From contig NZ_LGIW01000015.1 in the NCBI RefSeq assembly GCF_001275385.1, forward strand, positions 620,001-684,000: 64,000 nucleotides of DNA. The letters are read 5' to 3'. This DNA comes from Exiguobacterium sp. BMC-KP (GTDB lineage: Bacteria > Bacillota > Bacilli > Exiguobacteriales > Exiguobacteriaceae). A program made the position numbers and the translations under genes. The notes below the pieces were generated by a model, which ran no database searches, was not told the origin of the DNA, and saw only the letters and a list, made by a program, of their open reading frames with translations. Of the stretch, positions 51,082 through 59,458 are shown one piece after another (positions within the stretch are counted from its first letter, which is position 1; every line of letters begins with the position of its first letter).

Positions 51082-51093
51082 GAACGTATGTTC
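51082..51093 (-). promoter_or_regulatory. LexA (DinR) box with promoter
   Basis: GAACGTATGTTC matches the Bacillota SOS box core GAAC-N4-GTTC. On the reverse strand TTGCAA, 17 bp, CATAAT lie immediately upstream, so LexA bound here would overlap the transcription start. Confidence 0.78.
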
Positions 51094-51226
51094 ATATTAT
51101 GCGGTGTGGATCCAATTTTTGCAATGTTATTTAACGTCAATGACTTATGAATATGATCTTCACCATCGTTCAAGTTGTATTGTCATAGATAGAACCACGC
51201 TTTTCACAAAAAGGATGCTGACATTC

Positions 51227-51679
51227 TCAAATATCTTGGGATAATCGAATCATATCGATGCACCGAATTCCATTTTCGATAATTTCCTCTTCGTAGTGTC
51301 TCAAGAAGAAGTTCATATCGATTCCGACAATCCGAAATCCACATTTTTGGTAAAGTGCTAACTGTCCAATGCTTGAATTTCCTGTTCCGATCTCGATGGT
51401 GGTGTATTCCATTGTTTTCGCTTTGCTGATCGCATGTCGTAAAAGATTCATTCCGATACCTTTTCCTCGATGCAACTCATCCACTGCGATATTTACGATT
51501 TCGATCGTTTGCGGTCTTGTCGGGAGAAGTACATATACACCAATCCATTGATCATTCCTTTCAGCGACGAAACACCGACCTCTTTTTACATAGCTTTTGA
51601 CTAACTTTTGAGACGGGTCCGCCATTAGCAAGAGCTCCATTGGTGGATTCTCATGAACGGATAATTGTCGGATGTTCAT
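51227..51679 (-). CDS. GNAT N-acetyltransferase
   Basis: This 150-residue acetyltransferase has the acetyl-CoA loop in ELHRGKGIGMNLLRHAI (R-G-x-G-I-G, about 69-85) and motif B in IGQLALYQKCGFRIVG. ATG at 51679 has GAGGAG 7 bp upstream. Similar to Bacillus YvbK-type proteins in the region after motif A (IEIGTGNSSIGQLALYQKCG), an assignment from memory. Substrate unknown. Confidence 0.82.
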   Translation of the reverse strand: MNIRQLSVHENPPMELLLMADPSQKLVKSYVKRGRCFVAERNDQWIGVYVLLPTRPQTIEIVNIAVDELHRGKGIGMNLLRHAISKAKTMEYTTIEIGTGNSSIGQLALYQKCGFRIVGIDMNFFLRHYEEEIIENGIRCIDMIRLSQDI

Positions 51680-51813
51680 ATTCATTCTCCTCACGGATTA
51701 ATTGGTATGCGTTTGGTTTAGGTTTTAGAATCATTCTGTTGTATCAATAGCTGGTGGAACGATCATTTAAAAGCATTACGAAGAACCTTTGAGTCTCTGT
51801 TGAGCTTTGGAGA

Positions 51814-51858
51814 AAAAAAGTCGTCATCCGGATGGAGTACCGGAAAACGACTTTTTTC
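51814..51858. terminator. Strong bidirectional terminator
   Basis: AAAAAAGTCGT...ACGACTTTTTT with inner CCGG/CCGG pairing, just after the stop of the reverse-strand lipoprotein gene. Confidence 0.88.
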
Positions 51859-51880
51859 GTTAAATTAAGATCTTGATCGT

Positions 51881-53056
51881 TTAATTAGTCGGTAGAACCT
51901 GTACGACATGCAGGGTAGAGTTTTTCCCGTTCGTTATGGAGTAAGTGAGAGTGCCGTCCTGATAGAGAGGAATGGATACCAACTCTTCAAAGTCCGTCAG
52001 AGGAGCGACGGTCTTCGCTTTTAAGTCCGCATACATCAATTGATTGATGCCTTCACGGAAGATGACTTGTGTGTTCGAGAGAAAACGAATGCCACTGATC
52101 GTCGTCTGAGCACTTGGAGCGGAATAGTTCAACGCCGTTTGGTTCAATCCGATGGGCTGAAAAATAGCGTCGCCTTCTGTGCCGAGAGCGAAATAGGTGC
52201 CGCTACGACTGAAATCAATCAATCCGGACAACTCTTTTTTATACGCACCATCTAATGTCTCAAGCACTCGGACGTTCTTTCCGTTTTTGTAGTGAGACGT
52301 GTATAAGGTCACACCGTCATCGCTATCGCGGTGCTCGTATGTGAATAGACCCTCTCGTGTCTTTTCTGTTTTTAAGATGAAGGACTGGAGTGGTATGATC
52401 TTTCCGGTTTTTAAGGAATACGTTTTTATCGTGGAAACCGTTTTTTGTTCAGTCGCTTCCTGCGTGATCCAGGACGCACGTGTTGACGTGACATCAATAT
52501 GCGGCGGGGATGTATCGAAGCGACTTTCACCGGAATCAAGCGTCGTCACCTGATTCGTCGTAATCTTCAGTTGACGAATCGACCATTTTACACCGGTCTT
52601 GGTCGGCTGTTCCGTTTCGACCCATAGTAAAAACTCACCTGTACCCGTCATCATCGGGATTGCATGCTTTGTACTATGGACGATTTTGTTATGCTGTCGT
52701 TTCGTATCGTATGTATAGATGACGCTCTTACTCTCTTGTAGATCAAAGTAGAAAATCTGGTTTTGATAAGAATACTGTGGATCAATCGAGATACGGTGTT
52801 TGCTCAGTAAAGAAGAGAGGTCGTACGTCTTTGTTTTTCCTAACGTAACGCGCTTTGTTAGCTTTTCTAATTCGATGGGGTGTTGGTTCTTTGTATTGAT
52901 CGATGTTTTCTTGGAGGAAGTGTTCACTTGTTCAGGTGTTACACTATTGTTCTGTTCTACTCGCGGTGTCACTCGTTCTTCCATCATGGAACAACCCGCT
53001 GTCGTCCAAACGACGGTGGAAAGGCAAAAGACGGATGCAAATCGACTTAGTTTCAA
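51881..53056 (-). CDS. Lipoprotein with a probable beta-propeller
   Basis: This 391-residue lipoprotein starts at TTG with AGGAG 9 bp upstream; lipobox TAGC (Cys at 22). After a Ser/Thr/Asn-rich linker (25-65) come repeated short strands of the type YTYDTKRQHNKIVHS, TYSLKTGKIIPLQ and GIRFLSNTQVIFREG, suggesting a WD/TolB-like propeller outside the cell. Function unknown. Confidence 0.7.
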   Translation of the reverse strand: MKLSRFASVFCLSTVVWTTAGCSMMEERVTPRVEQNNSVTPEQVNTSSKKTSINTKNQHPIELEKLTKRVTLGKTKTYDLSSLLSKHRISIDPQYSYQNQIFYFDLQESKSVIYTYDTKRQHNKIVHSTKHAIPMMTGTGEFLLWVETEQPTKTGVKWSIRQLKITTNQVTTLDSGESRFDTSPPHIDVTSTRASWITQEATEQKTVSTIKTYSLKTGKIIPLQSFILKTEKTREGLFTYEHRDSDDGVTLYTSHYKNGKNVRVLETLDGAYKKELSGLIDFSRSGTYFALGTEGDAIFQPIGLNQTALNYSAPSAQTTISGIRFLSNTQVIFREGINQLMYADLKAKTVAPLTDFEELVSIPLYQDGTLTYSITNGKNSTLHVVQVLPTN

Positions 53057-53097
53057 ACTGTACCACTCCTTTTATTTTTTGTATGAAGAAACATGGT

Positions 53098-53436
53098 TCA
53101 TTGTTGTACATCATGTGGAGAGGGACTCGGACGACGAGTATGAAGAAACACGAGATACCACCACTTTAATGCGTAGGCAAACAAGAAGACACACATCCAT
53201 GCCCAAGATCGCAGTGTCATCAAACCTTCGTAAAAATGTCTGAATTCTGTAATGTCGAGACGGTACATGGAGTTCCAAATGAATAATGTAGACATGAAAA
53301 GTAGTGCTAACATCGCTCGAATCGATGCTTTTCTCAAGGATGAATGCTTGATCGCAACGAAGATTGCACTGATAAATGTGATGAAAAAGAAAGCGTAGCA
53401 CAATACCCACACCCACATGTCATTGGTTGGTCCCAA
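53098..53436 (-). CDS. Three-helix membrane protein
   Basis: This 112-residue protein has three hydrophobic segments (about 7-28, 38-54 and 77-98) and a basic, proline-rich end. The start is TTG with AAAGGAGG 8 bp upstream. It precedes the lipoprotein gene by about 41 bp on the same strand, so the two may be cotranscribed. Not recognised. Confidence 0.62.
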   Translation of the reverse strand: MGPTNDMWVWVLCYAFFFITFISAIFVAIKHSSLRKASIRAMLALLFMSTLFIWNSMYRLDITEFRHFYEGLMTLRSWAWMCVFLFAYALKWWYLVFLHTRRPSPSPHDVQQ

Positions 53437-53607
53437 TTGGATGACCTCCTTTTAACTTGTCAACGGATTTTGGAAACAATAAGCATAACAAGAATGATCG
53501 ACATAACTACTAGAATATTTTTCCACAAGAAACAATTGAATCCCTTCTACTGGTCGATAGAGTTTCGTGAAGACCAGATATTATTGACTCATGATTCAAA
53601 ACGTCAA

Positions 53608-53647
53608 AAAGGATAGAAGTTCAGAGAGTCCTGAACTTCTATCCTTT
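53608..53647. terminator. Strong terminator
   Basis: Perfect 17-bp stem AAAGGATAGAAGTTCAG/CTGAACTTCTATCCTTT with a 6-nt loop. It ends the decayed gene to its right on the reverse strand and could also act on the plus strand. No gene is seen between 53437 and 53607. Confidence 0.9.
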
Positions 53648-53682
53648 ATTTCATCGTGATGTGATTTAAAGCTACATATCAA

Positions 53683-54211
53683 TTAGTAACGAATCATACG
53701 ATCGAAATCATCGTATCGTCGGTCGTAAAGTTCAACATATATTTCCTTGAGGGACTTAATCGCTGTCGCATCGCCAATGATATCTACTACATCTGTCGAT
53801 ACATACAATAGGAAATCTGAGTCATAGAAGACGATGTAAGCTTGCGAGTGCCCTCGATAGACTTACGCAATAGGAGATCATTTCATCTAGCCTTACATGT
53901 TTCACATGCGCGTAGACGACACCCGTATGATCGGCTTCTTCTTGCACGATATACTCTTTCCAATTTCGGATCGTGATCGAAGATCCTACTCGTGCCTTTG
54001 CTAAGTAGCGCCGATGCTGATCGATTTATGCAGCAACGAATAGAAGATGGATGGATCTGTCTTTTTGAAAAATCGTCTGAAGGATATTTTTTAACTGCGA
54101 GGTAGTTAGATCCTCCATTAAAAAACGAATACGGTGTTCAGGTGTTGACTGAAAATACGGTGTTGGCTTCCTGATATCAAAATCAATCTGGAAGCGGGAT
54201 AAATTCAGCAT
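53683..54211 (-). pseudogene. Decayed gene: one in-frame stop and one frameshift
   Basis: The gene starts at ATG 54211 (CAGGAGAC upstream) and reads 61 codons to TAA at 54028-54026, then continues in the same frame as IDQHRRYLAKARVGSSITIR and on to LDEMISYC; near 53860-53866 the reading shifts by one base and resumes as YRGHSQAYIVFYDSDFLLYV and onward to the stop at 53683. The intact protein would be about 175 residues. The 5' neighbour 20 bp away is intact. Family unknown. Confidence 0.7.
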
Positions 54212-54231
54212 ATAGAAGTCTCCTGATTATA

Positions 54232-54702
54232 TTAGAATTTTGCTAACGTATAGGGAATGTGACGGATAAAGGCATCCAGCTGGATGTCGAAGTACGCTTC
54301 AAGATCGAATCGCAGTTGCCTTTCTAAATCAAACAAACACGTCACTAAGATGTCGAGTGGAAAAAGAGTATTCACTCGTTCATCGCCCCATATCGATTGG
54401 ATGTTACCTTGCTTAGCATGAGGCACCATCGATACGATCGCCCCTTCGTCATCATGGTCAAACTCCACCGAAAAATAATAGAAGGCAGGAGTGAAGGTCG
54501 ACGTCACCTGTCTTTTCCACCGATACAACGATTTATAAAATTCGAAGATGGATAACGATGTTTCGAGATATAGTGCATGGTCAATCATGATTTTAAAGGT
54601 CGCTTCTATCGACAGAATCGTTGGGATATCCTTTGCTGAAGAATTTGAAATAGCGTGCGGTGAATTTAAAAAATCATAGGTACATGTAATTTGAGAAGAC
54701 AT
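54232..54702 (-). CDS. Hypothetical protein, partner of the decayed gene
   Basis: This 156-residue soluble acidic/aromatic protein is not recognised. It contains YYFSVEFDHDDEGAIVSMVP and LFDLERQLRFDLEAYFDIQL. ATG at 54702 was chosen because CGGAG lies 8 bp upstream. It lies 20 bp from the decayed gene and 28 bp from the EamA gene on the same strand, so it may have been in one operon with them. Confidence 0.6.
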   Translation of the reverse strand: MSSQITCTYDFLNSPHAISNSSAKDIPTILSIEATFKIMIDHALYLETSLSIFEFYKSLYRWKRQVTSTFTPAFYYFSVEFDHDDEGAIVSMVPHAKQGNIQSIWGDERVNTLFPLDILVTCLFDLERQLRFDLEAYFDIQLDAFIRHIPYTLAKF

Positions 54703-54730
54703 GTTCATCACTCCGGATCATGAATTGATT

Positions 54731-55624
54731 TTAGGTATACAGTTTGTTTCGTTGACGTATCGGACGAATCCCTAGAGCAATCGAAGCACCGATGCAACTA
54801 AACAGGCAACCGATGATTAAAGGAAGAGATAGCGTCGATTCACCAATCAATACTGAAGCAACACCACCGATCAACGGGAATAATGCCACCATATAACCGC
54901 TCTTCGCCCCACCAATTCGTTCGACGAGTTTTAAATAAAACAGCCATGCGAGAAATGACGCAATCACGGTTAAATACAATAAGGCAGAAAGATACGTAAC
55001 GGATATCGGGAGCGTAAGTGGTGTCCCTTGGAACCAGACGATCGCACCCATCAGTAGACCCGCTACGGTAAAGCCAATCGCATTCGCATAGACCGGATTA
55101 ATCCGTTGCTTAGCGTTACGCGCCGAACTGGCATCACCAATTGACGTCAATACCGTACCGACTAAGGCGATCAAAACACCTTTCAAATCGGTCAGTCCAT
55201 CGATGCTGTTTAGACTCGGTACAATCAGGACACCGACGCCGAGGATACCAAAACATCCACCAATCCAGACGCGCGCATGGAGGGTCTCTTTTAAAAACAA
55301 GCGCAGAGCAATCGGAGTCAGAATGACTTTGAGTGAGAAAATCAAGGTTACGATGGCAGCGGAGCTTAATATCGTCGCGTAATAGAGGCATAAGTAACTC
55401 AGAGCGAAATTACAGACGCCGAACACGACGATGAACGGGAAATCCGTCGCGGTAGGTTTGTTCGTTCGTTTGATGAACAGTGCGAAGACGATGAAGAGAA
55501 TCGCTGTCATCGCTAAACGATAGGTCAAGGATAATTCCAACGTGACAGGTGTTCCTTGGATTTTGACGGCAATGAAATTCAGTCCCCAGACGATCAAACA
55601 AAATAGATACATGAAATAGGTCAT
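54731..55624 (-). CDS. EamA-family (DMT) transporter
   Basis: This 297-residue protein has ten helices in two EamA repeats (1-140 and 150-290). Typical segments are WGLNFIAVKIQG at the start, KETLHARVWIGGCFGILGVG ending repeat 1 and IGGAKSGYMVALFPLIGG in repeat 2. The family exports amino acids, nucleosides or other metabolites. GAGGAC lies 5 bp before the ATG. Confidence 0.85.
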   Translation of the reverse strand: MTYFMYLFCLIVWGLNFIAVKIQGTPVTLELSLTYRLAMTAILFIVFALFIKRTNKPTATDFPFIVVFGVCNFALSYLCLYYATILSSAAIVTLIFSLKVILTPIALRLFLKETLHARVWIGGCFGILGVGVLIVPSLNSIDGLTDLKGVLIALVGTVLTSIGDASSARNAKQRINPVYANAIGFTVAGLLMGAIVWFQGTPLTLPISVTYLSALLYLTVIASFLAWLFYLKLVERIGGAKSGYMVALFPLIGGVASVLIGESTLSLPLIIGCLFSCIGASIALGIRPIRQRNKLYT

Positions 55625-55712
55625 AGCAGGTCCTCGTTTAAGTAGTTTACTTCCAATTTTTTCTTAAATTTATCGTAACAAAAAAGTACTCCTATTAAAT
55701 AGATAACAAAAG

Positions 55713-55744
55713 CAATCACTGACTGTCTGCTGACAGTCAGTGAT
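55713..55744 (-). terminator. Terminator of the T-box operon remnant region
   Basis: Perfect 14-bp stem AATCACTGACTGTC/GACAGTCAGTGATT with loop TGCT; the T tract is on the reverse strand, so it ends transcripts coming from the GNAT gene at 56002. Confidence 0.8.
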
Positions 55745-55808
55745 TGGATATGCTAAATTTCAAATACTATAGGTCGAAAAATACTTAGTTGCCGACTCGA
55801 CTCCGAAT

Positions 55809-55982
55809 TTAAGAGTTGTCGATTTGGTGATTGCTTCGCCCGATGCGAAGAAGACGTGTTTTTTTGTCACGCGTTACACGAAATACGAGAACGACACGAG
55901 AAGCTGAAGGTGCAAAATAAAGATAGCGATCCTTCCAAACATATGGATTACGATTTATGTAGTCAACAGCACGGAAGAGGTG
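55809..55982 (-). pseudogene. C-terminal gene fragment without a start
   Basis: A protein-like frame of 57 codons (AVDYINRNPYVWKDRYLYFA, then SRVVLVFRVTRDKKTRLLRI) runs to a stop at 55809 but has no start codon and is closed by TAG at 55985. It is probably the remnant of a longer gene; unrecognised. It lies between the GNAT stop and the terminator. Confidence 0.4.
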
Positions 55983-56001
55983 CTACATCAGAATTGACTC
56001 T

Positions 56002-56523
56002 CTAAACAACGATTGGATTCCGTTTTCGCATGATGATCTCGTCAAACGAAACGCCATCATACAGTAAAGCGTCAGGAATCGTTTCAATGATGTGAAAACC
56101 GACTTTCTTATACGCAGCGATTGCTCGTTCATTGTGCGAAAACACTTCGAGTTCGAGTTGGTTGAGCTGAAGTTCTTCGAAACAAAATCGGAAGATACAC
56201 GCGATCGCTTCTGTCCCGTATCCTTGACCGGTCCAGGGGAGGGCACGCAGTGAGATTCGAAAGCCAGCCGTTTCTGAATCTGAATCGATATCAAGAATCG
56301 AACACTCGCCAATCGTCTCACCGGACGTCAGGCAAATTGCAAAATCATGACGCGTCGCATCAGCTTGAATCGAGAGAATATGCTGTTCAATCTGTTCGAG
56401 CAAAAATGTCGCCGTCGTTCCAGTCAGGTAACGTAATGTCTCATCCTTGGTTTGTTCCAATAAGACATGCGCATCGATCATGTCAATCGGGCGTAGAAAA
56501 ATCCGTTCTCCAGTCAACTGCAT
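56002..56523 (-). CDS. GNAT N-acetyltransferase (RimJ/RimL-like), T-box operon
   Basis: This 173-residue acetyltransferase of the Acetyltransf_3 type has the start strand LTGERIFLRPIDMIDA, acetyl-CoA loop PWTGQGYGTEAIACI and motif B HNERAIAAYKKVGFHIIE. AAGGAAGG lies 6-9 bp before the ATG. It lies 19 bp downstream of the MFS gene and is therefore also under the serine-type T-box. Substrate unknown; acetylation of an amino acid or antibiotic amine would fit the regulation. Confidence 0.84.
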   Translation of the reverse strand: MQLTGERIFLRPIDMIDAHVLLEQTKDETLRYLTGTTATFLLEQIEQHILSIQADATRHDFAICLTSGETIGECSILDIDSDSETAGFRISLRALPWTGQGYGTEAIACIFRFCFEELQLNQLELEVFSHNERAIAAYKKVGFHIIETIPDALLYDGVSFDEIIMRKRNPIVV

Positions 56524-56542
56524 TAAGATCTTCCTTCCTTTA

Positions 56543-57769
56543 TTATGACGAAAGCGTAATCGTTTCGTCAGTTTCCGTCGTAAAATAATGTCTCTTCGTT
56601 CGGTCTTGGACGATGAAGACAATCAATCCACCAATTAGTAGGAAGCCAACTGAAGCGACAGTATACGTCAAGCGGATTGATGTCTCGGCATAAAAACCGA
56701 TCAAGGCAGTCAGTAGAATGACACCAGTCGATTGTACGACGTGGATGCTACTGAGGAATCGTCCCATCAATTCAACGGGGATGTGTGTTTGAGCAAACGT
56801 CATGAAGCCAGTGTTCGCGAACGCTAAGGCGAAGGTTAGTAAGAAAAAGCCGATGGCTGAAGTCAAGAACGACGTCGCCGAGGCAAAAATCAAGTACCCG
56901 ACGGGCGTCATCAGTGCTCCGAACTGAATCAAGAAGCGGAGCGTCAATCGATGCGTGAAAATCGCATTGACGGCAGAGCCACAGATAATACCAACTCCGG
57001 CGATACTCACAAGAAAACCGTATGTGCTCTCGTCCAGCTCTAAGACGAACGTTGCAAACGAGGCTTCGAGCGAATCGAGTCCGCTCATCAGGACGATCAT
57101 CAGAGCATAAAAGGCGTAGACGACAGCAATGTAACGTCGCGTCCGTGCAAAGACAAGCGTCTCCTTCCAATCTGAGAGAATGAGTCGGAGTGAGAAGGGT
57201 GTCTTCTCCTTCGACGTAATGTGAACGTTCGGTAAGCAGGACAAGAGGATAGCAGAAAATAGTAGTGCTCCCGCATTCAGTACGATTGCTGTTTTGGGGG
57301 AACCAATCAAAAATAAAAACCCGGCAATTGACGGTCCGAGGATGAAACCAGCTGATTGAATGAAGTTCTTTAGGGCATTGAATCGTTGACGGTTGTTCTC
57401 TGGGACGAGCTTCGTCATGTAAATCAAGGACGATGTCTCAAAGAGCGTGTTACCGATGTTCAGAATGAAGACGAGCATGTAGAGGACAAACAAGGAATCG
57501 ATCAGTGTCAACGAAAAGACAAGTGCGGCTCGCGAGACGTCGAGCAACACGAGCAAGCGGCGCTGATTGATGCGATCAATCACACTGCCGGACCAAAGAC
57601 TCGTCAACAGCGCGGAGATTGGCAATAGAATGTAGAGAACGGAGACAGCAAACGCTGATCCCGTTCGTTCGAGTACAATCAAATTCAAGGCGATGAAGTA
57701 GACCCAAGCCCCGATGTTCGAGACACCGACACCAAGTAACAGTAATCCAGGGTATTTCCAATTCGACAT
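56543..57769 (-). CDS. MFS transporter (MFS_3/macrolide-efflux-like), T-box controlled
   Basis: This 408-residue protein has twelve helices of the MefA/MFS_3 group. Typical are SNIGAWVYFIALNLIVLERTG near the start, WSGSVIDRINQRRLL (motif A, about 63-77) and the Asn-rich NRQRFNALKNFIQSAGFILGP. ATG at 57769 has AAGGAG 8 bp upstream. It lies 34 bp after a T-box terminator, so expression should rise when the cognate tRNA is uncharged. Export or import substrate unknown. Confidence 0.86.
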   Translation of the reverse strand: MSNWKYPGLLLLGVGVSNIGAWVYFIALNLIVLERTGSAFAVSVLYILLPISALLTSLWSGSVIDRINQRRLLVLLDVSRAALVFSLTLIDSLFVLYMLVFILNIGNTLFETSSLIYMTKLVPENNRQRFNALKNFIQSAGFILGPSIAGFLFLIGSPKTAIVLNAGALLFSAILLSCLPNVHITSKEKTPFSLRLILSDWKETLVFARTRRYIAVVYAFYALMIVLMSGLDSLEASFATFVLELDESTYGFLVSIAGVGIICGSAVNAIFTHRLTLRFLIQFGALMTPVGYLIFASATSFLTSAIGFFLLTFALAFANTGFMTFAQTHIPVELMGRFLSSIHVVQSTGVILLTALIGFYAETSIRLTYTVASVGFLLIGGLIVFIVQDRTKRHYFTTETDETITLSS

Positions 57770-57802
57770 ACGACACACTCCTTTTTATAGTGTTTCCGCC
57801 AA

Positions 57803-58085
57803 TAAAAAAATCCCACCTCCAAGACGTTGGTCTTGGGGACGAGACTGTGCGTGTCGTGGTGCCACCCCTGTTCGCGAAACCGTCACCGGTTCCGCCTTCA
57901 TCGGTACGACCGCTTGCAAACGGCAAATACCTGAGCTCGATAACGGGAGCACCCGTCACGATATCCCCCAAAGGTTCCACCGTGCTGCTCAGAGGCTTGG
58001 TTCGGTCAATGGCTGATGCTCCTTCCCACCAATCGGAGCTCTCTAGGAAAAGCCGAGATGACGTACTGTTCTCTTCGACGCGTTT
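57803..58085 (-). ncRNA. T-box leader, probably tRNA-Ser specific
   Basis: Reverse strand: stem I starts near 58082 with the S-turn AGTA after AGAGAAC, and has the apical AGAGAGCTCCG...GGTGGGAAGGAGC. The T-box AGGGGTGGCACCACG is at 57869-57855, followed by terminator GTCCCCAAGAC...GTCTTGGAGGTGGGATTTTTTT. TGGC predicts a tRNA with G73. AGC (57997-57995), directly before the CTCTGAG kink-turn strand, is the best specifier (Ser, G73); AAC (Asn) is possible. Controls the MFS plus GNAT operon. Confidence 0.88.
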
Positions 58086-58104
58086 ATTTCATGTAATTTT
58101 TCTT

Positions 58105-58133
58105 ATCCTAGCATATGCAGAATGAAACCGCAA
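58105..58133 (-). promoter_or_regulatory. Promoter of the T-box leader
   Basis: Reverse strand TTGCGG (58133-58128), 17 bp, TAGGAT (58110-58105), about 10-20 bp before stem I begins. Confidence 0.65.
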
Positions 58134-58288
58134 AGGATTTTTATCATTTTTTTACAATTATTGAAAAAGATGCATAGGTATCAGAATTTGATAAATGATC
58201 AAAATGGTAAAAGATGTAACAGGTTGTATGATACATTGTTATGGTCACGCGTTCACTTTCAAGAAAGTCGTACGAAAGGGGAAAAGAA

Positions 58289-58768
58289 ATGAAACGTTTG
58301 ATTTTTTTCATATCTCCACTCCTTGTTCTTACCGGAGCTGTCTTTTTCACGACGTTTCGTCCAGTCGAGCAAGCGATCTATTTCTTAATCTTATTTTTAC
58401 TGACCTGTCTGTCAGCGATGACAGTAGTGGAGCGCATCGTCAAACGTCATGATGTGATCCGTCGACTGAACACGATCCATCCACTGATGGGGATCGTAAT
58501 GGGGACAGTTGTGCTCGCTGTATTAGTCGGTGGTCTTATATGGTTAGCACCTTCGTTAACGATTCCAAGTCTCGTTGGTCTTCTCATAACCTTCGTCTTC
58601 ATGTATGGTGGAATCATCGTTCTCGGTTTCATCGTCAGCTGTTTTTTCGAAGGCATCACGCGCCAACCGAAGGATCAATTGATTCGTCCAGTCTTTCTGT
58701 TTATCGGGACAGGCTACCTCATCTTGACCGTCTTCGGTATCGTGCAACTCTACAATCAAACAGGATGA
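58289..58768 (+). CDS. Four-helix membrane protein
   Basis: This 159-residue protein has hydrophobic segments at about 4-20, 29-47, 68-90, 97-118 and 134-153. AAGGGG lies 7 bp before the ATG at 58289; an in-frame upstream ATG has no site. Family not recognised. A terminator follows. Confidence 0.65.
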   Translation: MKRLIFFISPLLVLTGAVFFTTFRPVEQAIYFLILFLLTCLSAMTVVERIVKRHDVIRRLNTIHPLMGIVMGTVVLAVLVGGLIWLAPSLTIPSLVGLLITFVFMYGGIIVLGFIVSCFFEGITRQPKDQLIRPVFLFIGTGYLILTVFGIVQLYNQTG

Positions 58769-58771
58769 AAT

Positions 58772-58805
58772 AGAGCCTCCATGACTGATGCGTCGAGGAG
58801 GCTCT
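58772..58805. terminator. Terminator between convergent genes
   Basis: AGAGCCTCC pairs with GGAGGCTCT, 16-nt loop, T-rich tail. Confidence 0.75.
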
Positions 58806-58810
58806 TGTAT

Positions 58811-59248
58811 TTACTGGACTTTTAGCGAGAACCCGAATTGTCCGTCGCCTTTTTCCCAGCGAGATTGCAATTCATAGGCATAAACACCTGGTTTTGTCGG
58901 TGCTTTGAATTGGTCATCTTTTAACGTCACACTCGAAGACTTTTTCTGGTCATTCCATTGTGTCAGTTCCATGCTTTCAATAGTACCAGAGAGTTCGATA
59001 CTGACAGGCTCACCGGCAGAAACGACAATCGGCTTTTGTCCTTTAACCAGATCAAGACCGTCGCGATATGTTTTATCGACACATTGACTACGGAGTAAAC
59101 TATCCCAGCAATATGAGCCTTGAACGGTCGGGACATCCTTTCCTTGCGCCTCGACTTCTGGATTTGGTGGTGCGCCACGGAAAGGTTCGAAGACGATGAT
59201 GCACACGATGAGAATCAATAGGACGGCTAATGCTAAGCCACGTTTCAT
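58811..59248 (-). CDS. Membrane-anchored extracellular protein
   Basis: This 145-residue protein has one N-terminal helix (5-21) without a lipobox; the exported part has a Cys pair (SYCWDSLLRSQC, about 46-57) likely to form a disulfide and a beta-sandwich-like end (PTKPGVYAYELQSRW) resembling small Ig-like modules. Family not recognised; similar small proteins occur in Bacillus. Confidence 0.65.
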   Translation of the reverse strand: MKRGLALAVLLILIVCIIVFEPFRGAPPNPEVEAQGKDVPTVQGSYCWDSLLRSQCVDKTYRDGLDLVKGQKPIVVSAGEPVSIELSGTIESMELTQWNDQKKSSSVTLKDDQFKAPTKPGVYAYELQSRWEKGDGQFGFSLKVQ

Positions 59249-59415
59249 GGGACACCTCCTCGGTATTTTCTTTATTTTACCAAAATGAATGATGGGTCAT
59301 GAATGAGCTTCTACAAAAGGGGTATGGATATTTCAAAAAGTGGAGTCATTAAAAAGTTGGATTTAATTCTTTACTAATCGTTCTAGAAAGAGTATCTTGT
59401 AGATAAGCTATTTGA

Positions 59416-59435
59416 GAACGTTCAGTCTAGAATAG
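59416..59435. promoter_or_regulatory. TetR operator, copy 1
   Basis: GAACGTTCAGTCTAGAA shares the extended core GAACGTTCANTCTA with the site before the hydrolase gene. Lies 24-43 bp upstream of the TetR start. Confidence 0.65.
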
Positions 59436-59458
59436 AAAAGAATGCGAGGGAAATGACC

